This document shows, one piece after another, positions 10,780 through 21,144 of a stretch of DNA of 64,000 nucleotides (position 1 is the stretch's first letter; each line of letters starts with the position of its first letter). A program made the translations under genes and the position numbers. The notes beneath the pieces are model-generated. The model was not told where the DNA came from, searched no databases, and was given only the letters and a program-made list of their open reading frames with translations. The DNA comes from Siphonodentalium dalli (lineage: Eukaryota > Mollusca > Scaphopoda > Gadilida > Siphonodentaliidae): assembly GCA_032622095.1 (NCBI GenBank), contig CP136067.1, forward strand, positions 54,291,899 to 54,355,898, in the 5' to 3' direction.

Positions 10780-11010
10780 GTGGTGACAGGCTCTAGAGTT
10801 TAGATGTTATATTAACCCTTCTATATTGACTCATACATTCCAATAATTTGTGTTATTACTGGTTATTATGTACATTTGTCATATACTACTTTAGATCATA
10901 ACAGTATACTCTATAATTCAACATTAAAAGATTATGATTCTGATCTTAACAATTTACTATCGCCAAGGGATGGGTTAAACATCTGCCGATCGTGATCGGC
11001 CTCTCGTTCA
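10780..11010 (+). repeat. Interspersed repeat H, copy 1
   Basis: Contains 'TTAACCCTTCTATATTGAC', 'CCAATAATTTGTGTTAT', 'TTTACTATCGCCAAGGGATG', 'GGGTTAAACATC' and the palindrome CCGATCGTGATCGG, then 'CCTCTCGTT'. The same order occurs at 11795-11960 and 28680-28935. Confidence 0.7.
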
Positions 11011-11420
11011 ACTTGGAATTCACGCATTCTGCCATAACTCAAACATTTTTTATCTGATTGGAACCAAATTTGGAATGTGAGTTTCACAGCCCAAAATACA
11101 GATCGAGTTCGAATATGGGTTTGATCCGATTAATTTTAAAGGAGTTATGACCCTATCGATTTTTTTTTTTAATTTATTTTTAGCTTTTATAATAATTAAA
11201 AAAATGTCATCGACATTGTCATTTGTTTTCATTTAGATATTGATGATTATGATAAAAAGATTTCCAATGTGTCCCTTTAATTTTTTTAAATAAGTTTAAA
11301 AAATTTGAAAAACTAACACCATTATAACTCTGCCAAGGGTACCCCGAATCACCACACCAAATTTGATTAAATCGGTCCAAAATCTTGTGTTATGTACTGG
11401 TAAATCTGTTTGGAGCAACA
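11011..11420 (+). repeat. CCGT-type module, diverged
   Basis: 'GCCATAACTCAAACATTTTT', 'TGGAACCAAATTTGG', 'CAGATCGAGTTCGAATATGG' and 'GGAGTTATGACCCT' match the modules at 9880-10000 and 10320-10400. It then runs into AT-rich sequence with 'CCAAATTTGATTAAATCGGT', a similar but separate module type. Confidence 0.55.
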
Positions 11421-11739
11421 TTAAATCCAATTCACCAATTGCCTTTGGACTATTATCAGTAGACTTGGACATCTGTGCTGCAGAGTTATATCTTCAGATG
11501 GTCTGATATCATTATAATTGTTATTGGTTCAATAGAGAGGTCAGTGTTCAACATAAACAATTCCTGTGATATTTTGACAGCTCTGCTTTATAATTGATAT
11601 TAATGGGTCAGTGGTGAGGTTGCTTATCTGTATACTAGGACACATTATTATTGTAAACTTAAATTGGACTCTCTTAACCCAAGTATTCCATGTCCAGGTC
11701 ACACCTACACATTTAACCCATGGGCTTGCTGGCTGTGGC

Positions 11740-11790
11740 GGTTTAGCATTACAGATCCTGTACCAGTGCATTCTCTTATATAAATGCCAG
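11740..11790 (+). repeat. TTAA-2 fragment
   Basis: 'GCATTACAGATCCTGTACCA' and 'GTGCATTCTCTTATATAAAT' match the first hairpin arm of TTAA-2. The rest is missing. Confidence 0.6.
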
Positions 11791-11794
11791 TGAC

Positions 11795-11960
11795 TCATAA
11801 ATTCCAATAATTTGTGTTATGTACATTTGTCTATAATAGTACATAACAGTATACTCTATAATTCAACACCAAAACTCTCATTTATCCGATCATATTAAAT
11901 TTTTATCGCCAAGGGATGGGTTAACATCTGCCGATCGTGATTGGCCTCTCGTCTCTTACC
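11795..11960 (+). repeat. Interspersed repeat H, copy 2
   Basis: 'CATAAATTCCAATAATTTGT', 'AGTATACTCTATAATTCAAC', 'ATCGCCAAGGGATGGGTTAA', then 'CATCTGCCGATCGTGATTGG' and 'CCTCTCGT'. Directly followed by a TTAA-4 copy. Confidence 0.7.
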
Positions 11961-11985
11961 TACCTTTCAGTACATGTACAAGCTA

Positions 11986-12319
11986 TGAACCTCTTTGCTG
12001 CTAAATGACGTTATGACGTCGTGTGCTGGACTGTTGACGTTACTGTCATTTTCCAGTGGAAAAATATAATGGGAATATCACAAGAACCATAAAACTTACT
12101 CAGTTGAAAGGCTATTATCGTTCACAATCTTAGAACATCATACACTGTTGAAACTTCAAGATACAGTTATTCCATTGCCCCAATGTCTGAGTTCCAGTTA
12201 TGTATAATGCCCTACTGCTAGTGTACTGAAGTAGGTCCATAGTACCAATGGACCTTATAGTACATGGCGTGCACTGTTACGTCTGTAATAGTTAGACGTC
12301 ATAAAAGTGAAGAGGTTAA
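11986..12319 (+). mobile_element. TTAA-4 family MITE, copy 2
   Basis: Begins GAACCTCTTTGCTGCTAAAT and ends GTGAAGAGGTTAA. The body has 'GACGTTATGACGTCGTGTGC', 'CCATTTTCC'-like text and 'GTACTGAAGTAGGTCC'. The two ends are inverted copies (AACCTCTT and AAGAGGTT). No frame. Confidence 0.85.
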
Positions 12320-13466
12320 TTGAAATAATGGTTTTACGTCCTCTTCTGTCACTGGCCGAAATGAGTCCATACCATCACCTGTAAACGATGTATACTTTGG
12401 TCTGCCTTGTCATGTGGTCATAGACTTATTTAAATCGGTGTATGGATGCCATCAATCTTGTCCATAAAGAAGTGAGTGAAGTCATTCGCTAGACGGTGAT
12501 GTGATGACGGTGATGTGATGACTATGTCTGCAGATTTGCCGATGTTGACTTTGCTTCAGTGAGATCATTCATCACTTTTGAAGAGTTTCCTCTGATCCTT
12601 CTTGCATGATAATACCTTGTCCGTGTACTGCTTCAGCTTGGCCATCTCGAGATTAGTTTTCACCAACCCACACTGATTTTAATAACCCTTTCTTGATAAT
12701 TAAGGCCAAAGAAAAAAATACTTATGGTTTGGATTTCCCTACCTACCCTATTTCAATCCCCCTACCCTAAAGATTTGTTCATGGTTTTCAAGAAATGTTT
12801 CTGGATATTTTTGTATTAAAAAGACAAATTATTTACAATGTCTCAGAATGAGTTGTTATCTGTCAAAGCATTCTTTTTATTACAGTTTACACAAAGGTAA
12901 AAAAAAAATGAAAACAAAATGTATCATAATCTTGCAGAATGTACTAAAGCCATAAGAATATGTCAAAATAAGGATAAAATAAATTAAAAAAATTTAATCT
13001 TAAGCATACCTACTGACCCTATTTTTTCTGACATGTAAACCCAAACCAGATGTTTATTTTATTTTGGTCTAACCTGATTTTTGTTAACCCTTTAATGATT
13101 ATTAAATATGTCTTCAAGTTAGCCAGAGGCTTTCCTTGTTTACTTGTCAACCCTTTGAATCCTGTATGGATTCTCACGTTCGGCTATAAATGTATACTCT
13201 GGAGTGGACTATTCTTTATTTGCACTGATGTTCAGATAATATGTGGAGACAACAGGCAGAGAAGCATCGTTGATTCAGATTCATTTATTTGTTGTAGGAT
13301 TTACCAGATAGTAAGTGCCACAAATGGACTAATCATAATAAACATGCAAATGAATGAATGGAAATCAAGTAAATAGAGCATAGAGCTATAAATCACCAAC
13401 AGCTCCTATCCACTCTGAACGTATTCTTTTTAAGAGAGAATTTTTTTAAATACTTTATGATGTGCA
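12320..13466. other. Unassigned stretch
   Basis: No match to other repeats in the window. 'TGGTTTGGATTT' near 12726 and 'AAACCCAAACCA' near 13038 are weakly inverted and could bound a degraded element of about 320 bp. The 108-codon frame at 13050-13376 has no recognisable domain. Confidence 0.35.
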
Positions 13467-13679
13467 CAGTAAAGCCCTAAATAATCAACTCCTTAACCGC
13501 AGTGGAATTATGGCTAATTTTTCAGGATTTAGTCGGAAATATGGCTTGTTGCTATTCATCAGAAAGCTCTCACTGGGAGCTTTCCGATGAATGGTAACAA
13601 GCCATATTTCCGACTAAATCCTGAAAAATTACCCATAATTCTGCTGTGGTTAAGTTGTCGATTATTTAGGGCTTTACTG
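13467..13679. mobile_element. FB-TA foldback element, copy 1
   Basis: Near-perfect inverted repeat over its whole length: CAGTAAAGCCCTAAATAATC...GATTATTTAGGGCTTTACTG, with arms through 'TCAGGATTTAGTCGGAAATA' and a short loop around the GAAAGCTCTCACTGGGAGCT centre. It would form a stem of about 100 bp. CAGT termini next to TA are like Tc1/mariner MITEs. Confidence 0.85.
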
Positions 13680-13694
13680 GATTCTGTTTTTAAA

Positions 13695-13887
13695 AGAGAA
13701 TTTTTTACAAGTAGTTCACTTCATATTCATATAATAATTTTGAAGGCCATTGATTAAAATTATTATCTGAACATTCACGCCAAATTGCATTTAACAAAAT
13801 AAAACCCTCCAAATGAATAATAGACCATTCTGATCTATAGTTTTGTAACAGCGTTGAAGAGTCTATTTAGCAATCAAAGTGTTAAAA
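13695..13887 (+). mobile_element. TTAA-3 partial copy
   Basis: 'AAATTATTATCTGAACATTC', 'CCCTCCAAATGAATAATAG', 'ACCATTCTGATCTATAG' and 'GAGTCTATTTAGCAATC' match the right half of the family. It ends near GTGTTAA. Confidence 0.6.
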
Positions 13888-14150
13888 GTACTCAATCCGA
13901 TTCGATGGTCTCCATATCATCAGATTCCAAAAACATTATTTGAAATGCCGCTTCAGTTATCAGAATCGATTTAATTGCCCAAAAATAATGCTAACCACAG
14001 TCAACTATAGTAATTAATTGCCCAAAACATGTTATTTATCAACATTTTGTTCAAAGAAATTTGGCCAGATTGGTAAAATATCTAACACCCAAAAACACTT
14101 GAATTTAGGGTTATCCATCTTCATCCACAATTTGGTCCGAGACCGTCAAC

Positions 14151-14895
14151 TTAACCCTTTGAACCCGAGAGACCGGAATACCGGTCCAATCCTTATATTC
14201 CTATATCCCGGGAGACCGGAATACCGGTCCGGAAATCAGACGGTATTTGACACGAAATTACAGCTCAATAAACGCACCTATCAACTAGAGGTGTACTTCT
14301 ACTTTGCACAGACGCGTCACATGTTTACCCATGTGACTTTGATAGACAACCTGGTGACAGAGGTTCTGTTTCATCGCGCATGCGCAGAGGCCTATTTTGA
14401 GAAAAGGGGAAGTATTTCGTTAGAAATTTCGCAATCAAAGCCCAAATTAACTAGAATTGTGCTTCTACTTTGCGCAAATGATTCACATTCATGTTCATAG
14501 CTCTGACTTTAGCAGCCAAATTGGAAATGGGGGTCTGTTTCTTTGAGCATGCTCACAGGTGCATTTAGAGAAATGCGTTTTATCGTAGGCAAAGGATAAG
14601 AATTTCATTATAAATATATAGCGCGACCAAAGGAAGCCACAGTATAATATACATATGTATATTGGACGTGGAATCGACTGTCTCGTTGAAATTAATACTG
14701 TGTGACATATTTCATCGCAAACTATTTCAGTTAGCATAGTATATTGCCGTTTAGTTGAGCATGTATACATGTATATACGTCCCAGTTAAGAGCATTATGA
14801 GTTACGTCGTCGGAAACACTATATAACGTCAGGCGCCTCGGGTTGGGGCCATTCAACGTTCTAACGGTTCAGGACGTCAGGGTTCAAAGGGTTAA
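14151..14895. mobile_element. TTAA element with 16-bp perfect termini (745 bp)
   Basis: Starts TTAACCCTTTGAACCC and ends GGGTTCAAAGGGTTAA. Near the left end GAGACCGGAATACCGGTCC is repeated twice (around 14168-14190 and 14211-14231), a small palindromic motif. The interior holds an imperfect tandem duplication of about 190 bp ('GTACTTCTACTTTGCACAGA' against 'GTGCTTCTACTTTGCGCAAA'). TTAA plus CCC termini fit a piggyBac-like MITE. The 160-codon frame starting at 14018 straddles the left border, so it is unlikely to be a gene. Confidence 0.8.
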
Positions 14896-14934
14896 TGAAT
14901 ATTTGCCAGGCCGCCAAAAATAACATATCTTATA

Positions 14935-15053
14935 TCTTATCACTCTGAGCTTTGATGGGTGGATGCCTCAACTCGAATCAGATATTTTTTACCCCCAAAG
15001 CCAAAGAAATAGTAATTTGGGAGCGTTAATTCGGATTTAATATGCATCTTTAA
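14935..15053 (-). repeat. TTAAAGATGCAT-type repeat K, copy 2
   Basis: On the minus strand it reads TTAAAGATGCATATTAAAT, 'TTACTATTTCTTTGGCTTTG', 'GATTCGAGTTGAGG' and 'ATCAAAGCTCAGAGTGATA', matching 3334-3455. Confidence 0.65.
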
Positions 15054-15728
15054 GCTGTATTGCTAATATCATATTTATAATAATGATAATAGAGTAGTGA
15101 CAGTTTCAGATAATTGATATAATAATTTGCCTTATCTTCTATACTCGAGCTAGAGCAAGCATGACTAGCATGATATGGACGCCCATCAGTGACCATGACC
15201 TCCCATTAATATATAAGTGACCCGCCATTAGGAGAATTCCTATGGCTACTGATTCTCTCCAAATTCTCTTCAATGTCTCATTACGCCTGCGAGATATTCA
15301 CCATCATGTCTGTTGGTCACTTGCAAAGTCATCTCCTATTACGGACTTAGAAGTATCCTCGGTGGAATCATCCAAGTCATTCTCGCATTACCACATTAAA
15401 GGAATCGTCATGATGGATTGCCAATAAATTGATAGTGTCTGAAAGCTAGTAATCAGTTCTCAAGTTTCTAGGGAAATGAAGCAGATGAGGTTCCCATAAA
15501 ATGACCATCAAGCCGTCAATGCGTCATCGTCAGGATTTGAGGTCGGCCTCTGGTATTTATACTCAGGACATGCAAGAAATTACTCTATCAAACTTGTCAC
15601 TGGGCGAGACCGTTTGATGAATGACCTATGACCACAGACAAGGAATCGATTCCTATATAAGCTTTTTAAGTTGAATACATATTCTGGCAGGGACCAGACC
15701 AGAGGTTTCAAATTGATAGAAGTGGACT
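15054..15728. other. Unassigned stretch
   Basis: No repeat recognised and no exon. One short frame (15242-15427) without features. Confidence 0.35.
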
Positions 15729-16330
15729 TTAAAAGACACCCTACCCTGTCTGATTTAGCACCCCTGATTTACTATTTCTTCAGCTTCTGGTGTGAAAAAT
15801 ATTTTATTTGAGTCAAGGAACCCACCCTTCAAAGCTCAAGAGCTATTAGATTTCAATTTTTGAAGTCTAGTTATTTTCTACACCTCAAATTCTGTATATG
15901 CCATGCGTGGTTAGAACTGGAATTCCCCAGCATGTGTCATCACAACTGTAAACAAACATCTCCTTTCATATGTGAACGGCATGGTATATCTATGATCATG
16001 CATAAAACATGATTACTAATCAGGAATAAGTATACCTTTGTATCTGCATGCCAACTATCCCAAGATACTGTCAGTTTTTTGTTTTGGTGATGATTTTTGT
16101 TGTCTTTTATTCCGTAATCATTTCAGATCACTTCTAAACGCAACCGCCAATGTTACCATGTCCATGCATGTCTGTATTTTCCAGTGGAAATTTTGCTGCA
16201 CTGACAATAATTCCAAGATGTAGAATATAGATTTCAAAATTTGAAATCTAATAGTTGTGAGCTATGAAGGGTTGGTTCTTTAAACTAAATGTACCTTGTT
16301 GTTCGATCTAGTGCCGGAAATCCTATTTTT
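15729..16330. repeat. Inverted pair of repeat K arms around a unique core
   Basis: Left arm: 'GGAACCCACCCTTCAAAGCT', 'CAAGAGCTATTAGATTTCAA' (about 15818-15862). Right arm as its complement: 'TTTGAAATCTAATAGTTGTG', 'AGCTATGAAGGGTTGGTTC' (about 16237-16281). The left side begins TTAAAAGACACC (TTAA at 15729). This could be one element with arms about 350 bp apart or two copies in opposite orientation. Confidence 0.5.
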
Positions 16331-16879
16331 CCTAATTCTTGTTGAACCAGAAGCAGAAATAAAAAAAACTGCTGCAATTTTGCAATTTAATATCTCTATA
16401 ATCGGTGACGTCACAAAATCAGATAGACTTTTTATACCCTGCAGTGGATATGTGTACTCTTAACATTATACACATGGTATGGACTCACCTTTTTATAACC
16501 CAGACATTCTGGTGATTAGTCCATTATAAAATTATTAATTCAGACCATCTAATCCATTACGCTCACAGAAAGCTAATTAGGATAGATGTTGAATGCAATG
16601 GTTCACTCTATCTATCTCCTATTAAATAATGTTCCTTTCAGTGTCTGTCACATTGCCTTATGAGTAGTGTAGTTTACACTTGGCAGGAGGCAGTTATGAT
16701 CAGTGTGTGATTTAATGTCTTTTTTTTATATCAGTTCAATGCCTATAAAGGTATCCCATTTGATAGGACACATTATTTGTCAGACTTTCAAGGGCAAGCT
16801 GACATTGTTCTGATCGAGGCAGATGTCCATAGTTCCTCTCCTCGTGATCATGTTTCTTGCCATCACACACAACAATGTG
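16331..16879. other. Unassigned stretch
   Basis: No repeat or exon recognised. Confidence 0.3.
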
Positions 16880-16990
16880 TAGCTGCTTGGTGTGTGTGGG
16901 GGGGGGGGGGGGGGGGGGGTGAACATTCTCACACAAGTTTGTTGTGTCGCAATGTTAAACCCAGAGCCATTGCGTATAACAGACAAATGG
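16880..16990 (-). repeat. Poly-C/CACA retroposon-like repeat N, copy 1 (with G-run)
   Basis: On the minus strand: 'GTTTAACATTGCGACACAAC', 'AACTTGTGTGAGAATGTTC', a C-run, then 'CACACACACCAAGCAGCT'. The same order is found on the plus strand at 22085-22165. The G-run at about 16898-16919 is the complement of the family's C-run and is a candidate G-quadruplex. Confidence 0.65.
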
Positions 16991-17057
16991 GATAAAGTTC
17001 ACCTCCTTCCAATACTTGTTCGGTTCTGTTTATTACACACTGGCAGCCAATATCCTT

Positions 17058-17470
17058 CATTGTCAAAATAATTATACCCCCAATGTCCCCATCCCAAAAG
17101 ATTGGATTACATGCGTCCGTCTGTCCGTCCATCCGCTCATATATCTCAACCTGATGAGATGGATTCTCAATTAAACAGTGCTTTCACAAGAGGTTTTGAA
17201 ATCCCTCCTGATGCCAAACATGCATACCAAATTTCATTGAGATGCGATAACCCATGGTTGAGATATACAGTACGAGCGGTCGGACAGAAAGCCAACATTC
17301 TCAGAGAAACAAAGGGGGATAACTCTTGAACAGAAAATGTGAACAACGTCAATGAACCCTCTTTTGAAAGATGCCAAACCTGCATGCCAAATTTCATGAA
17401 CATCATTGATGTTCACATTTTCTGTTCAAAAAGTTACTTTCTTTATTTGAAAATATTGGATTTCAATCCG
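17058..17470 (+). repeat. CCGT-type repeat, diverged head and body
   Basis: 'AATTATACCCCCAATGTCCC' head, 'GCGTCCGTCTGTCCGTCC', then body text with 'CATACCAAATTTCATTGAGA' and a second 'CATGCCAAATTTCATGAACA' module. A local inverted pair (AATGTGAACAACGTCAATGA / TCATTGATGTTCACATT) sits at 17335-17419. Confidence 0.55.
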
Positions 17471-17518
17471 TCGTTTGTTAGAATTGTCAAGTAATTTGTT
17501 TGTTCATCTCATTTTTCA

Positions 17519-17780
17519 GCTCACCTGAGACGAAGTCTCCGGTGGAGCTATAGTTATCACTCCTCGTCCGTCGTCCGTCCGTCTGTCCATCCGTCAACTT
17601 TAAAAAAAAACTAGTTTTCCTCTGAAACCATCATACCGAATTGGTTCATATTTGGTGTGGATGTTCCCTAGGTGACTCTCATTCAGATTTGTTCAAATTG
17701 GGTCCTTTTTGGAAAATCAATTAACTTCAACTCTTAAAAGTGAATGTTTAAAATTATTAGATGAATAGATATCAGAGATG
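17519..17780 (+). repeat. 'CACCTGAGACGAAGTCTCC' repeat E, copy 1
   Basis: The stem-like head CTCACCTGAGACGAAGTCTC leads into 'GGTGGAGCTATAGTTATCAC', CCGTCC words, then 'TTGGTTCATATTTGGTGTGG', 'ATGTTCCCTAGGTGACTC' and 'TTCAGATTTGTTCAAAT'. Other copies are at 17969, 33781 and, lacking the head, at 21270 and 36390. Confidence 0.75.
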
Positions 17781-17914
17781 GGGATTCATGTTTGTTCAAA
17801 TAGGGGCAGAGGTATAAGAGAATTAGCTCTGCCCCACCCACTTAACCTGTATCTATGATGCACGCTACTGGTATAATAAGATAATGTCATATTCTTGCAG
17901 GGATGTCCCCACTG

Positions 17915-17933
17915 TTGGGGGGGGGGGGGGGGG
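17915..17933. repeat. G homopolymer run
   Basis: About 19 consecutive G residues between two copies of repeat E. Such runs are slippage-prone and their length in the assembly is unreliable. Confidence 0.8.
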
Positions 17934-17968
17934 ATTTACAGATTTGTTCAATGAAATGTAATTTTTAA

Positions 17969-18250
17969 GCTCGCCTGAGACGAAGCTATAGTCATCACTT
18001 CTCATCTGTCTCCTGTTCATCTGTCTGTCCATCCATCCATCTGTCAACAATTCTTTGAACATCTTCTCTAGATCATATAAGACTGAATGGGTTCATATTT
18101 GGTGTGGATGTTCCCTTGGTGACTCACATTCAGATTTGTTTAAATGAGGTCACTGTCAAATGGTTGTGAAGCCAGGGCCATAACTCTTGCCCTCCATAGT
18201 AATTCTTAAAAACGACTTCTCATGTACCATCAGGTTGAATGGGTTCATAT
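17969..18250 (+). repeat. Repeat E, copy 2
   Basis: 'CTCGCCTGAGACGAAGC', 'CCATCCATCCATCTGTCAAC', 'GGGTTCATATTTGGTGTGGA', 'CAGATTTGTTTAAATGAGG' and 'CCATAGTAATTCTTAAAAAC'. The copy is interrupted at its second module by the palindrome that follows. Confidence 0.75.
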
Positions 18251-18403
18251 AATAAATGAACGGCGGTTTCAACATGGTCATGGGATTTTGACCGCGAGAA
18301 AAAATCGTCAAACTGCATGAACCCCGAAGGGGTTCATGCGGAGTTTGCTGATTTTTAATCGCGGTCAAAACCCATGACCACGTTGAATCCGCCATTTATT
18401 ATT
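18251..18403. repeat. 150-bp near-perfect palindrome (hairpin MITE)
   Basis: AATAAATGAACGGCGG at the left pairs with CCGCCATTTATT at the right. The stem continues through 'CAACATGGTCATGGGATTTT' and 'AAAACCCATGACCACGTTG' to a centre GAACCCCGAAGGGGTTC. It is inserted in a repeat E module at GGGTTCATAT. Non-coding. Confidence 0.85.
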
Positions 18404-18786
18404 TATATTTATATACTTAAATTCATTATCAACTAGGATTGTCTGTCTTTCCCACTATTTATTCATCTTTTTAAATGAACGCATGGAGTTCCGTTAACAA
18501 AGTTTGAATCCCGGTTTTTTGGAAAACCAAACATTTTGAGAATCCATTCAGGGAGAATGGAAAAAAACGCAATTTCACAGTTAAGTATACACATATGACA
18601 AACTGTCTTGCTTAGCTAGTAACTAATGTAGACATGTTGATTTCAAGAATGATATTTGAAACTAACAATTAAGATTCGGCTGTGGATAAGAAATCGACAA
18701 CACGCCGTTCTACCATTGTGAGGTTCGGGGGGATATTTGTAGCGGTAAGGAAAATGTTAAAACGCTATCGAGTAGCGGGTTTTTTG
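18404..18786. other. Unassigned stretch
   Basis: No repeat or exon recognised. Confidence 0.3.
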
Positions 18787-18880
18787 AACATCGACGCTCA
18801 GTAAGGCCAAAAAAAAAAACGTCTGTTTCCGATAACATGGGCAAAATTTTCCAGGCAGGCAGGCAGGGTCTTTTTTTTTT
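18787..18880 (-). repeat. Interspersed repeat L, copy 2
   Basis: 'TAAGGCCAAAAAAAAAAACG', 'TCTGTTTCCGATAACATGGG' and 'CAGGCAGGCAGGCAGGGTC' correspond to the complement of the copies at 31 and 20955. Confidence 0.55.
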
Positions 18881-19177
18881 TTTAAATTAGTCATTTGAAC
18901 AGATTTGAAAGCGATAAAACAGTGCATTAAGATGTATTAAAGAGTTTTGAATATCATATACCTGCCAACTGCCCAAGTATTGGATCTCATTCATAGCAGT
19001 ACCATTTTGAATAGACAGGGATATTGTTGATGGGATCAATATTGCTCTCAGATATATTTCATGTATTCTGACATAATTATACCGACCGGTGATCACATTA
19101 TAGAGTTCAAAGTAGTTTAAGTTTAGAATTTTATTTGACAGAATATCCAATGTTGAACATGCATAAAAATAAACTCT

Positions 19178-19622
19178 AACCCACAATTGAAAATTTGAGC
19201 TGAAATACCCCTATAGGCCTGTAAAGTAAGACCCCCCCCCACAATTGAAAATTTGAGCAGAACTTCCCCTATAGTCCTGTAAAGTAAGAACCCCCACAAT
19301 TGAAAATTTGAGCAGAACTTCCCCATAGGCCTGTAGAGTAAGAACCCCCCCACAATTGGAAATTTGAGCAGCAGAACCCCCCCCCCCCCCCACAATTGAA
19401 AAACTTACCCTATAGGCATGTAAAGTAAGAACCCCCCCCCCCCCCCCCCCCACAATTGAAAATTTGAGTATAACTTCCCGCCGTTTTGTCCTGCAACGAC
19501 ACCCCCCCCCCCCCAATTGAAAATTTGAGCAGAACTTCCCCTATAGGGCTCTAAAAGACCCCCCCCCCCCACAATTGAAAACTTGAGCAGAACTTCCCCT
19601 ATAGGCCTGTAAAGAACCAAAA
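19178..19622. repeat. Minisatellite with poly-C spacers, 8 units
   Basis: Eight diverged units, most about 45-60 bp: ACAATTGAAAATTTGAGCAG, then AACTTCCCCTATAGGCCTGT, AAAGTAAGAA and a C-run. The C-run varies from about 5 to about 21. Some units are shortened or have altered middles (for example TTTTGTCCTGCAACGAC). Minus-strand open frames here (GGGG-coded glycine runs) are artefacts of the repeat. Confidence 0.9.
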
Positions 19623-20667
19623 CTAAGACTCCAGCCAACACACAGTGGCTTCAAGATTATACGTATACGTTGCGTAATTTTGCGCGTGCTTCTATAGTCG
19701 GATCATATACGAAGAGTGGTGCCGACATACAGGTATTCGGTGACGGTCCGTCACCAAAAGTTACGTTCCGGGGATACAACAGGTACAGTAGGTTGATATA
19801 GGTATCATGTTTCTCTCTATGAGAAATTATGGGGAGAGTTGACAATAACTGTGGTCGTAAACGCGTTTGCCTGGCATGATTCCCGGTAGGAATTTCCTGC
19901 AATATCAGCTGGTCGCGGAAATGACAATTAAAAACTACAGTTGAAGGGCAAACTACTATAAATTACAACGTTATGACAGCCATACGAAAACAAAAGCATT
20001 GTAGCTTGCATCATCCCATTGGCAATGTGTTCCATGTATATACTTGTGAAAACTTCTGAGCAAGCGATTTTAGTATCAGAAGTCCGTTTGTAGCAACATG
20101 CAAGTACGGTATAGTGCGTACATGCCTTTTTTGCTAACGATCACAGTCACGTAAATATATCGGACACGGAATGTTTTTTATAGAGATCCCCATATACTAA
20201 AAATGGGCCATGTATTGTGTACAGAATACTGTTCCTTGTATGCATTGCAAGGTCTCTGCAAACGATATAATATAGGATATAGCTTAATCACGGACAGTCA
20301 TTTTCCCGCCAAAACGCACGTGTTTTCACTGCTTGGTTTTATCGCGTACATAGTTGTCGCTCGTGCATGGTACATTGTATATATGTATACATATATACAA
20401 TTTTACTCGCGAGTCCCCGAATACACAATCGATCGTGTCAGTTTCAGAAATAAACTGCGTAGACGGGCGGTGTTAATAGTATATTTCAATGCGATGTCGT
20501 ATGTTCTATATTTAGCCCGATTCCAGGAATTCGCGTCATCAGGTTTACGTTTCTGGGAACAGTTTTGTCACCGCCCAATTACGCGAAGTATTTAAGTTTG
20601 AGGCGCTATAATACATTGTATTTTGTTTACAAACACAGCCCATAAACGACGTGGGATTTCCGATTGA
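19623..20667. other. CpG-richer unassigned stretch
   Basis: More CG dinucleotides than its surroundings and a 130-codon frame at 20203-20595 without recognisable domain. 'TTGCGTAATTTTGCGCG' near 19670 and 'CGCCCAATTACGCG' near 20572 are weakly inverted, so a degraded transposon is possible. No host gene feature is visible. Confidence 0.35.
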
Positions 20668-20725
20668 TTGATTGGGGTTTAACGTCGATTTAGCAACAAA
20701 GCCATATCACGACGAGGCGAAGTGG
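20668..20725 (-). mobile_element. Non-LTR retrotransposon 3' tail, (AATC)n
   Basis: On the minus strand it reads CGTCGTGATATGGCTTTG, 'CTAAATCGACGTTAAACCCC' and AATCAATCAATC. I know this 'CGACGTTAAAC' plus tetranucleotide tail as a very common LINE 3' end in mollusc genomes. Only the tail is present. Confidence 0.6.
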
Positions 20726-20954
20726 GATTTCCGAAGTGACTCGCCAGTTTATAGTTCGAAATACGCGACGCAATTCGATGTGTGGCATGGCCTACAGCGG
20801 GTTGTTTAGATTTATATCTAGAATACGCGATCGCATACGCTCACCCATGCGTCAGTTGATGTATGCGGCGGTTGTTTATTGATGCTTTGGGATTGGGAAA
20901 ACAATAAATATTAACACACGGACAGGTTAATGTGCAGACTAGCCGTCTGAAAAA

Positions 20955-21028
20955 GAAAAAAAAATTGAGGCCGGCAAGAAAATCTCAGCCAGGCCGGGTA
21001 CCGGAAACAGAGACGTTTTTTTTTTTGG
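20955..21028 (+). repeat. Interspersed repeat L, copy 3
   Basis: 'CCGGCAAGAAAATCTCAGCC', 'AGGCCGGGTACCGGAAACAG', a T-run and 'TTGGCCT'. Nearly identical to 31-100. Confidence 0.65.
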
Positions 21029-21144
21029 CCTAACACCGGGCAACAACTGATTATAGACCAAAATAATTTCTTGCCAAATCCGGATGTACTATATAGATAC
21101 TCAAGCAGTCGGCAATGTCCGACAATCTCCGGTCATTTCCGGGA

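Noticed and set aside
12726-13045. Inverted element between TGGTTTGGATTT and AAACCCAAACCA
   Set aside because: Only about 12 imperfect bases match and no duplicated flank was found.
14018-14500. 160-codon open frame on the plus strand, the longest in the window
   Set aside because: It crosses the left border of the TTAA element at 14151, repeats GDR/PEYRS-type text from the duplicated ACCGGAATACCGGT motif, and has no recognisable domain.
19178-19622. Regularly spaced repeats as a CRISPR array
   Set aside because: Units are tandem and diverged, spacers are poly-C, and the context is a eukaryotic repeat landscape.
19123-19641. Minus-strand frames of 78-101 codons rich in glycine runs
   Set aside because: Products of the poly-C minisatellite read in reverse.
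20203-20595. 130-codon frame in a CpG-richer stretch as a host gene
   Set aside because: No domain, no convincing splice or start context, and composition (cysteine, tyrosine and isoleucine rich) is not distinguishable from chance.
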